From NCBI GenBank assembly GCA_029960905.1, contig JASBVU010000142.1:1-5579 (forward strand): a stretch of 5,579 nucleotides of DNA, written 5' to 3'. Both the position numbers and the translations under genes were made by a program. The DNA comes from Thermoanaerobacterium sp. (GTDB taxonomy: Bacteria; Bacillota; Thermoanaerobacteria; Thermoanaerobacterales; Thermoanaerobacteraceae). The notes below the pieces were generated by a model, which saw nothing but the letters and a program-made list of their open reading frames with translations, made no database searches and was not told the origin of the DNA. Positions 1-5,579 of the stretch are shown here, one piece after another; positions within the stretch are counted from its first letter, which is position 1, and each line of letters begins with the position of its first letter.

Positions 1-218
1 ATCAATGCTTTTTCCTCTTTGATAGTATAAATAACTCTTATATCGCCTAATCTGTACCTATATAATTGGCAAGACATGCCTTTAAGTTTCTTTATATTTT
101 TACCCTTATATGGTGAAAGTGATATTTTCTCTACGCATTTCTTAATTCTTTCTTTTGTTTTTTGATCACATTTTTCAATGAATTTAACGGCTTCTTTAGA
201 AAGTTGAATTTTATACAC
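1..218 (-). CDS. RelE/ParE-family toxin of a type II toxin-antitoxin module (3' end cut off by window edge)
   Basis: Seventy-two codons are visible, running off the left edge. The family is usually about 85 to 95 residues, so roughly the last 15 to 20 are missing. The N terminus, (M)YKIQLSKEAVKFIEK, is a typical RelE opening strand and helix. The segment KLKGMSCQLYRYRLGDIRVIY (about residues 44 to 64) matches the conserved RelE core, with basic residues K44, K46, R54, R56 and R61 where such toxins contact RNA. Family members usually cleave mRNA on the ribosome; ParE relatives attack gyrase, and sequence alone does not decide between them. I chose the GTG at 218-216, which overlaps the antitoxin stop by 8 bases, because it gives the usual N terminus. 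An in-frame ATG at 242-240 would add eight residues (MTLRTCSK) without a clear ribosome binding site. Translation is probably coupled to the antitoxin. Confidence 0.87.
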   Translation of the reverse strand, partial: MYKIQLSKEAVKFIEKCDQKTKERIKKCVEKISLSPYKGKNIKKLKGMSCQLYRYRLGDIRVIYTIKEEKAL

Positions 219-435
219 CTTTGAACACGTCCTCAAAGTCATATACATTGCCGTTCTCTATATCTTTTAATCCTCTTTCTATAGATTCCATCAATTCTTT
301 ATCCTTAAGTATTTCATCATCTTCTGCTTCATCTTTCAATTTTAAAAATTCCATAAAATCAATTACTTCTACGATCTTATCCTCAGGTAACTCTTCAATA
401 ATGTCCAGTACTTTCTTTTTTAAAGTATTATCCAT
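211..435 (-). CDS. Antitoxin of the RelE/ParE-type module
   Basis: A 74-residue acidic protein encoded immediately before, and overlapping, the toxin gene. The N-terminal part (about residues 5 to 33) contains ELPEDKIVEVIDFMEFLK, a helix pattern seen in small Firmicute antitoxins, including proteins grouped as DUF2281. The middle (about 35 to 50) is highly charged. The tail, SIERGLKDIENGNVYDFEDVF, resembles the C-terminal toxin-wrapping segment of antitoxins paired with RelE-like toxins. The expected role is to bind and neutralise the toxin and, as a complex, repress their shared promoter. The DNA-binding fold is not obvious from sequence, so the exact antitoxin family is uncertain. The start at 435 is the first ATG and is preceded by a GGTGGTG stretch (443-449) 7 bases upstream, a moderate Shine-Dalgarno match. 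Confidence 0.8.
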   Translation of the reverse strand: MDNTLKKKVLDIIEELPEDKIVEVIDFMEFLKLKDEAEDDEILKDKELMESIERGLKDIENGNVYDFEDVFKGV

Positions 436-471
436 TTTTCAACACCACCGTTATTATTATTTTTTTCTTTT

Positions 472-477
472 ATTATA
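472..477 (-). promoter_or_regulatory. Candidate -10 box for the toxin-antitoxin operon
   Basis: On the minus strand this reads TATAAT, a perfect sigma-A -10 consensus, 37 bases upstream of the antitoxin ATG. A good -35 element at normal spacing is not visible; the best position, 17 bases upstream, falls in the T-tract of the preceding terminator and reads TTTTTA. The surroundings are very AT-rich, so chance matches are likely. The position, between a terminator and the first gene of a separate unit, is the main support. Confidence 0.45.
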
Positions 478-495
478 ATTTATTTTTGCACAAAT

Positions 496-526
496 AAAAA
501 GTGCAGAAGAAATTGCCCTCTGCACT
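496..526 (-). terminator. Rho-independent terminator of the sugar-acid operon
   Basis: A perfect 8-base inverted repeat, AGTGCAGA and TCTGCACT (500-507 and 519-526), encloses an 11-base loop. On the minus strand it is followed directly by five T residues (500-496, the first also closing the stem) and then ATTTG. It lies 13 bases past the stop codon of the uxuB-like gene, in the right orientation to end transcription of the operon. The plus-strand side lacks a T-tract of similar quality directly after the stem, so I call it one-directional. Confidence 0.85.
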
Positions 527-539
527 AATCATTTCGTTT

Positions 540-2156
540 TTAGCATTCAAGGTATTTTTTAAGCGTGTTTCTCACTGCACCGGTATCAGAAATAAGCTCC
601 TTAAAGTAGCTTTCTATCATTTCACCTAGTCCTACCTCGTATAGATCAAGCCCAAATATTTGCTTATTGGATAAAATCGGTTTTAAATTGTCCTTAACTG
701 ATTCTACATCTTTGAGTTTTATGTTTGACACATGTGATTTTAAATCATTTAGAAGCGGATCTGGGCTTAGTGCCATCTCATTGCCGTTATCGTCAATACC
801 CATCAAATATCTGCACCATCCTGCTATGACTAATGGTATATACTTTAAGCTTTTTACATCAAGATCGCTTCTTTGCATGTATGACTTTATCGTCTCTCCA
901 AACCTTATACCCATCTTTTGCGATGTATCTGTCGCAATTCTCTGAGGTGTATCAGGCATGTACGGATTTGGCAGCCTTACTTCGATTACTTCTTTTATGA
1001 ATTCTTCTGGGTCAAGCACTTTAGGATTTATGACAACAGGCATACCTTCAACATATCCCACTTTTTCAACAAGCTTTTTTAAACAACCGTCTTTCATCTC
1101 ATCAGCAATCGTCTTATAATTTAAAAGGCATCCATATATGGCCAATGCTGTGTGAAGCGGATTTAAGCAAGTGGTGACTTTCATTCTTTCGACTTTTTCA
1201 ACAGTTTCTTTATCCGTCAATATCACTCCAGCTTCTTCTAATTTCATACGCCCATTTGGAAATTTGTCCTCTATAACAAGATATTGAGCTCTTTCCGCAT
1301 TTACAAAAGGCGCAATTACGGTATTTTTCGAAGTGGTTATTATATCCATATCCTCTAAGCCGCTATCTTCAAGGGATTTCTTGACTATCTCATGAGGCCT
1401 TGGAACGATTTTATCGATCATCGTCAGCGGGAAAGAGACTTTCGACGGATCGTTTAAGTACTTAACAAATCCATCTTCTACATAGCATTTCTTCTCCCAT
1501 TCCTCTGCTATAGTCATCACTGCACTTTTAAGCCTGTCGCCATTTCCCGAGAAGTTATCAAGGCTTACAAGTGCCAATGGATGTTCACCAGCTTTATACC
1601 TTGAGTAAACGAGAGACGTAAGCTTTGACACTACGTTTTTCGGTTTTTCAGGTCCTGCTTCAATGTCTTCTGTGACTTCTTTTACAAAATTGCCTGAAAA
1701 GTCTCTTAAATTGTATCCTTTTTCTGTTATGGTCATGCTTACTATCTGCAGCGACGGATTTTTGAAAATCTCGTTTAATTTAGCCCATTGGACCTCGTTT
1801 GAAGGATCTGCCATAACTATGTCAGCAATGCTTCCTACAACTTCTTTTTCCAATGTGCCATCGGCATTCATAATAACTCTCAATCCCAAATTGTCGTAAG
1901 GCTCGTATATTCTCTGATAAACTTCAAAATCGTAAGATTCGACTGCAATTATTCCTGTGTCTATAAGACCTTTATTCAAGAGGGTTTGCTGCAGCATGGC
2001 TATAAATCCTCTGAATATGTTGCCTGCGCCAAAGTGAATCCATGTAGGCCTTTTAGATGTAACATCAATTACTTTTTCTACGTCAAACTCAGGAAGCTTT
2101 ATGCCTGCATCTTCCCATTTCTTTGCATCTTTTAGTTCGTCCCTTCTTAATTTCAT
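540..2156 (-). CDS. uxuB: Mannitol dehydrogenase-family oxidoreductase, probably D-fructuronate reductase (D-mannonate oxidoreductase)
   Basis: A complete 538-residue cytoplasmic enzyme, slightly longer than the usual 480 to 500 of this family. The N-terminal domain carries the nucleotide-binding motif HFGAGNIFRG (41-50). Family motifs follow: SLDNFSGNG (198-206) and TMIDKIVPRP (245-254). The catalytic helix is ERMKVTTCLNPLH (323-335), with K326, N332 and H335 the likely lysine, asparagine and histidine. The C-terminal domain contains RIATDTSQKMGIRF (406-419) and AGWCRYLMG (445-453), typical of the uronate branch. Family members interconvert keto-hexonates and hexonates with NAD(P)H; UxuB reduces fructuronate to mannonate. 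Substrate cannot be fixed from sequence, and no uxuA or uxaC is in the window, so tagaturonate, 5-ketogluconate or another ketoaldonate is possible. It starts 19 bases after gnd, with GAGGGGG (2165-2171) as a strong ribosome binding site, and is the last operon gene. Confidence 0.88.
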   Translation of the reverse strand: MKLRRDELKDAKKWEDAGIKLPEFDVEKVIDVTSKRPTWIHFGAGNIFRGFIAMLQQTLLNKGLIDTGIIAVESYDFEVYQRIYEPYDNLGLRVIMNADGTLEKEVVGSIADIVMADPSNEVQWAKLNEIFKNPSLQIVSMTITEKGYNLRDFSGNFVKEVTEDIEAGPEKPKNVVSKLTSLVYSRYKAGEHPLALVSLDNFSGNGDRLKSAVMTIAEEWEKKCYVEDGFVKYLNDPSKVSFPLTMIDKIVPRPHEIVKKSLEDSGLEDMDIITTSKNTVIAPFVNAERAQYLVIEDKFPNGRMKLEEAGVILTDKETVEKVERMKVTTCLNPLHTALAIYGCLLNYKTIADEMKDGCLKKLVEKVGYVEGMPVVINPKVLDPEEFIKEVIEVRLPNPYMPDTPQRIATDTSQKMGIRFGETIKSYMQRSDLDVKSLKYIPLVIAGWCRYLMGIDDNGNEMALSPDPLLNDLKSHVSNIKLKDVESVKDNLKPILSNKQIFGLDLYEVGLGEMIESYFKELISDTGAVRNTLKKYLEC

Positions 2157-2175
2157 AAATTAATCCCCCTCATTT

Positions 2176-3582
2176 TTAATCCTGCTGCCATTCGGTATGG
2201 AATATTCCATCCATGTCAATCCTCTTGTAAGTATGTGCACCAAAGAAATCCCTCTGCCCTTGTATCAAATTAGCAGGAAGGTTTTCCTCTGACATGCTGT
2301 AGAAATAATCAAGAGAAGCATTTACTGTAAGCATCGGGATGTAATTGTCCTTAGCGATTTCCGTCACTTTCTTAACTGAATCTATTTTTTCTTCTAGGAA
2401 TTTCACGGATTTCGGGTTAAGAAGCAAATTGACATTTGATTTATCTTCTGAAATTATCTCCATCAAAAAGTCAAGAAGCTTTGCCCTTATGATGCATCCA
2501 CCTTTCCAAATTCTCAAAACTTCTTTTAAGTCTATGCCGTAGCCATAAACTTTTGATGCTTCTGATATAAGCCACATGCCTTGTGAAAATGACGAAAATA
2601 CCGAAAATAGCAGTGCATTTTTCAAATCCTCTACAACATCGTCTTTATTCAAAGCATTTTCATGGTAGTTTCTGCTTACCATTTTTGAAAGCTTTATCCT
2701 GTCTTCTTTAAAGAATGAAAGAGTTCTGCCTACGACAGCAAGATTTAAAGATGGCGTAGGAATGCCTAAATCAAGAGATGTCTCTGCAGTCCACTTGCCT
2801 GTACCCTTTTGCTCTGCTTCATCAAGTATGAGTTCTACCAAAGGCTTACCCGTCTTGTCGTCTTTGTGTTTCATTATCTTATAAGATATTTCCATCAGAA
2901 ACGAGTTAAGCTCTCCGCTATTCCACCTCTCAAAAATCTCTCCAATTTCTTCACTGGTTAGTTTCAAGACTTTTCTCATTACGTCGTACACTTCTGATAT
3001 TGACTGCATTATAGCGTATTCTATTCCATTGTGTACCATCTTAACGAAGTGCCCTGCCGAATCATTACCTACATATGTGCAGCATTCTCCCGAATCAGTC
3101 TTTGCTGCTATCTTAAGAAGCAGCTCTTTTACCATTTCATAAGCCTCTTTTGTTCCACCTGGCATCAGTGACGGTCCGTTTAATGCACCGAATTCTCCGC
3201 CAGATACACCCATGCCTAAATAATGTATCCCTTTATCCTTAAGTTCTTTTATTCTTCTATCAGTGTCTTTAAAGTATGAATTTCCTCCGTCTATTATAAG
3301 GTCACCTTCATCAAGGTATGGCAAAAGCTCATGAATCACATCATCTACTGGTTTTCCTGCCTTCACCATGAGTATTATTTTTCTGGGTTTTTCCAAAGAC
3401 TCCACGAAAGACTTTATGTCATAGTACGGATAAATTTTCTCATCTTTTACTTTTTCCTTAATAAACTTTTCAGTTGTCTCATGTGATCTGTTGTATCCAG
3501 AAAGGCTGTAACCTTTTCTGGCTATGTTTAAAGCTAAATTCTGTCCCATAACTGCAAGGCCTATCAATCCAATATTGTTCAT
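2176..3582 (-). CDS. gnd: 6-phosphogluconate dehydrogenase, decarboxylating
   Basis: A complete 468-residue protein, the usual length of the long homodimeric form. It oxidises and decarboxylates 6-phosphogluconate to ribulose 5-phosphate. The N-terminal Rossmann domain has GLAVMGQNLALNIA (8-21) and NRS at 31-33, where NADP-using enzymes carry an Asn-Arg pair for the 2'-phosphate, so NADP is the likely cofactor. The substrate loop is GVSGGEFGALNGPSLMPGG (125-143). The catalytic segment HFVKMVHNGIEY (178-189) supplies K181, N185 and E188. The C-terminal segment QRDFFGAHTYKRID (443-456) supplies R444 and H450, which in family structures reach into the partner's active site. One oddity is F131, where the motif is normally GGEE. 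It lies 20 bases after the kinase, with GGAGGT (3592-3597) 9 bases before the ATG. Sitting next to a gluconokinase, it probably serves gluconate breakdown more than a glucose-fed pentose phosphate pathway. Confidence 0.97.
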   Translation of the reverse strand: MNNIGLIGLAVMGQNLALNIARKGYSLSGYNRSHETTEKFIKEKVKDEKIYPYYDIKSFVESLEKPRKIILMVKAGKPVDDVIHELLPYLDEGDLIIDGGNSYFKDTDRRIKELKDKGIHYLGMGVSGGEFGALNGPSLMPGGTKEAYEMVKELLLKIAAKTDSGECCTYVGNDSAGHFVKMVHNGIEYAIMQSISEVYDVMRKVLKLTSEEIGEIFERWNSGELNSFLMEISYKIMKHKDDKTGKPLVELILDEAEQKGTGKWTAETSLDLGIPTPSLNLAVVGRTLSFFKEDRIKLSKMVSRNYHENALNKDDVVEDLKNALLFSVFSSFSQGMWLISEASKVYGYGIDLKEVLRIWKGGCIIRAKLLDFLMEIISEDKSNVNLLLNPKSVKFLEEKIDSVKKVTEIAKDNYIPMLTVNASLDYFYSMSEENLPANLIQGQRDFFGAHTYKRIDMDGIFHTEWQQD

Positions 3583-3602
3583 ATTTCTCTTACCTCCAAT
3601 GT

Positions 3603-5085
3603 TTATAGTTTATTGTGAACCTCGAATAAGTTTTTGAGATCCCTAGTCATAAGTTTAAAGAATTGAAATCCCTTTTCATACTGCTGGACCTTTTCTTCTT
3701 GAGGCATGAAAACTTTCTTAATCTTCACCATCTTGGAAGTTGCCTCCAAAACATCTTTGTAGACTCCTAATGCACAAAAACCCAGCAAAGCTGAACCTAA
3801 TAGCTCAGGTCCCTCCACATTTGATACCTTTATAGGCAATCCCAATACAGATGAGAAAATTTCCATCCAAAGCTCAGAGTTTGTACCACCACCTCCAGCT
3901 CTTATTTCTTTTATATTTATATTATTGTCTTTTACTGCCTCAAAAAGCATTCTCAATGAATAGGCAACGCCTTCCAAGCCTGCCTTTATCAAATGCCCTT
4001 TTGTGTGATTGTTTTTCAATCCGAAATAGACGCCAGAAGCTATGTTGCCAATCTCTTTGTCCCTTTCTCCTGTAATGTAAGGCAGGAAAAACAGATTGGA
4101 AGTGTCGGCATTTAATGCTTCCTTTGTCAATTCGTCATAACTCATGTTAAAGATATTGTCTCTAAGCCACCTTAAAATTATGCCTGCATTGTTTATAGCT
4201 GCTCCTACAAACCACCTTCCTGATGAAAGGTAATATGTCTGAAGCCTCATTAAATCTTCTTTGTCAAGCACTGCATCAGGATACGCAACTCTAAACATCC
4301 CTGTGGTGCCTATGTTTATTGCACCAACTCCATCGTCGAATGCACCAATACCTATTCCCACAGCACCACCATCGTACACGCCAGGCAGCAGTTTTACATC
4401 ACCTTTTAATCCCAAAAGCTCTTTAGATTTGTCAGGAAGAACGTACAAGACAACATCTGAAGGCACAATCTCTGAAAGCCTCTCCTCACTAATGCCTAAA
4501 GCACTAAGAGAGTAGCTATCCCACTTAAGCGTATTGATATTCATTATGCCTGTAGCAGATGATATGCTAGGCTCTGTGTATGGCTTATTTAAAAGCTTTG
4601 ATATGATGTAGTCTTTTGAGCTTAAAAAGTATTTTGCTCTTTCAAAAATCTCTCTTCTCTTTCTCTTAAGCCAATATATCTTAAAAAGCGGCGCATGGAA
4701 CGTAGGAGCAAATCCAGTCCTTTTGTACATCTCATTTACGTCAATATCGTTTAGCAATTCTTCGTAAGTTTCTTTCGACCTCGTATCGAGAAGCGTCATT
4801 ATCCCCATCAATGGCTCTAAATCCTCATCGACAGGTACAAGGCCAAACATGTACGTGGATGGTATAACAAGAGAAATCACATCTTCAAAGCCTTTTGCCG
4901 CTTCTTTAGCCGCCTTTACAAATGTAGAAAACAAGACTTCAGGATCGTGCTCTGCTTTCCCGTCGTCACCTTTAAAGCGGTATCTCGCACCTATAAAGGC
5001 TTAATACATTTCCATCCTTGTCTACAACACCTGCTTTAAGGTTTGTAGTACCTATATCGATACAAAGAGCTAATCCTCTATCCAT
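3603..5085 (-). pseudogene. gntK: FGGY-family carbohydrate kinase, probably gluconokinase, split by a frameshift
   Basis: Gluconokinases of this family phosphorylate D-gluconate with ATP to 6-phosphogluconate. The ATG at 5085 has a strong GGAGGA site (5091-5096) and opens MDRGLALCIDIGTTNLKAG, the family's N-terminal phosphate-binding strand. This frame stops at TAA 4974-4972 after 37 codons. The rest continues in another frame, open from 5000 to the stop at 3603, beginning with GDDGKAEHDPEVL, the usual early FGGY segment. Joined with one base removed, the product is 493 residues, a normal length. Later motifs in joined numbering are LLDTRSKETY (98-107), PGVYDGGAVG (234-243) with catalytic D238, INIGTTGMFR (256-265), GHLIKAGLEGVAYS (363-376) and AGGGGTNSELWMEIF (396-410). 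A TTG at 4934 would give a 443-residue protein without the first ATP-binding strand and without a ribosome binding site. Substrate is inferred from the adjacent gnd; xylulose or another sugar is possible. Confidence 0.87.
4975..5000 (-). other. Frameshift zone in the kinase gene
   Basis: The two kinase frames are both open only between a TAA in the second frame (5003-5001) and the TAA of the first (4974-4972), so the shift must lie here. The most economical repair removes one T from the three at 4997-4995 on the minus strand, changing SLYRC to SLIGARYRFKGDDG without gap. Other single-base losses in this stretch also restore the frame, so the exact site is not certain. Confidence 0.85.
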
Positions 5086-5100
5086 ATTAATCCTCCACAA

Positions 5101-5579
5101 CTATAATTTTATCACTCCGTCAGGCTCTTCGCCATTCAATACTTTCTCTATGTCGCTTACTACTTTGTCACCCATGCCTTTTAAACATTCTCTCGTATAT
5201 GCAGATATGTGAGGTGTTATTACCACATTTTCATATTTCAGAAGTGGATGATTCTCGTCTATAGGTTCATTTTCAACTACATCTAATCCCACACCTGCCA
5301 CCTTTCCATCGTCAAGTGCCTTCATTAGCGCTTCATTGTCTATAAGCTCACCCCTTGCAGTATCTACAATGTAAACACCGTCTTTCATCATAGAAAACTG
5401 CTTAAATGATAGCATGTGGTAATTGCCCTTATTAAGGGATGCGTTTAGCGATATTATATCTGCAGCTTTTAAAAGTTCTTCTAATGTCTTTACAGGTTCT
5501 GCACCTCTTTCACGTATCAAGCCTGATGGCACGTATGGGTCGTACGCTATAACTTTTGCATTAAACCCATACCTAAGTA
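5101..5579 (-). CDS. D-isomer-specific 2-hydroxyacid dehydrogenase, C-terminal part (5' end beyond the window)
   Basis: An open frame enters from the right edge (first full codon 5577) and gives 158 residues, about half of a normal 310 to 330 residue enzyme. It begins with YGFNAKVIAYDPYV, the strand after the nucleotide-binding GxGxxG; the aspartate in AYDPY is the usual mark of NAD preference. The catalytic triad is visible: arginine in VDTARGELID (codon 5355-5353), glutamate in VVENEP (5268-5266) and histidine in TPHIS (5211-5209). The GTG at 5532 is internal, not a start, since conserved sequence continues upstream. Family members include phosphoglycerate dehydrogenase (SerA), glyoxylate/hydroxypyruvate reductase and 2-ketogluconate reductase. 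With a kinase and gnd downstream, a ketoaldonate reductase is plausible, but this is inference from context. No ACT domain follows, which argues against a long SerA. The kinase ATG is 15 bases after its TAG stop. Confidence 0.92.
   Translation of the reverse strand, partial: LRYGFNAKVIAYDPYVPSGLIRERGAEPVKTLEELLKAADIISLNASLNKGNYHMLSFKQFSMMKDGVYIVDTARGELIDNEALMKALDDGKVAGVGLDVVENEPIDENHPLLKYENVVITPHISAYTRECLKGMGDKVVSDIEKVLNGEEPDGVIKL

Noticed and set aside
451..485. AT-rich tract with TTATTATTAT-like short repeats, considered as a microsatellite or origin-like element
   Set aside because: Too short and imperfect. It is an ordinary promoter-region composition for a low-GC genome, with no DnaA-box cluster or iterons.
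3603..4934. A self-standing 443-residue kinase starting at TTG 4934
   Set aside because: No ribosome binding site precedes the TTG, conserved kinase sequence (GDDGKAEHDPE) continues upstream in the same frame, and the product would lack the N-terminal phosphate-binding strand. It is better read as part of the frameshifted gene.
221..5212. Several plus-strand open frames of 64 to 92 codons
   Set aside because: All lie opposite strongly supported minus-strand genes, have no recognisable protein motifs, and show the Ser/Phe/Ile/Leu-rich composition expected from antisense of AT-rich coding sequence.
5101..5532. A short 143-residue dehydrogenase starting at GTG 5532
   Set aside because: The frame stays open to the window edge and upstream codons encode the conserved YGFNAKVIAYDPY strand, so the GTG is an internal valine codon.

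Overview
The window is AT-rich and densely packed. Every gene I can support lies on the minus strand, so transcription runs from right to left. Strong GGAGG-type ribosome binding sites, low GC and the style of the proteins point to a Firmicute. A thermophilic anaerobe of the Thermoanaerobacterium/Thermoanaerobacter kind is my best guess, but that is inference from sequence flavour, not a database match.

Region 1 (about 5579 down to 540) is the distal part of a sugar-acid catabolic operon. In order of transcription it holds: the C-terminal half of a D-isomer-specific 2-hydroxyacid dehydrogenase (its start is beyond the right edge); an FGGY-family carbohydrate kinase, most likely gluconokinase, split by a +1 frameshift near its N terminus; a full-length decarboxylating 6-phosphogluconate dehydrogenase (gnd); and a full-length mannitol-dehydrogenase-family oxidoreductase of the fructuronate reductase type (uxuB-like). 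Gaps between genes are only 15 to 20 bases and each of the last three genes has its own Shine-Dalgarno sequence. A rho-independent hairpin with a T-tract follows the last gene. No internal promoter is evident, so the promoter is probably outside the window.

The likely joint function is gluconate and keto-sugar-acid use. The 2-hydroxyacid dehydrogenase could reduce a 2-ketoaldonate to gluconate, the kinase would make 6-phosphogluconate, and Gnd would convert it to ribulose 5-phosphate, CO2 and reduced cofactor. The uxuB-like enzyme would interconvert a keto-hexonate and its hexonate. This pathway assignment is inferred from gene families and order.

Region 2 (about 500 down to 1) is a separate type II toxin-antitoxin module: a 74-residue acidic antitoxin followed by a RelE/ParE-type toxin. 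The toxin starts at a GTG inside the last codons of the antitoxin gene and is cut off by the left edge. Its promoter region lies directly against the operon terminator.

The most notable observation is the kinase frameshift. The two reading frames overlap, and removing one base would restore a 493-residue kinase of ordinary family length. It may be a sequencing error, a real inactivating mutation, or (less likely) recoding. I found no CRISPR array, insertion sequence, tRNA or rRNA, and no gene-free stretch longer than about 105 bases.
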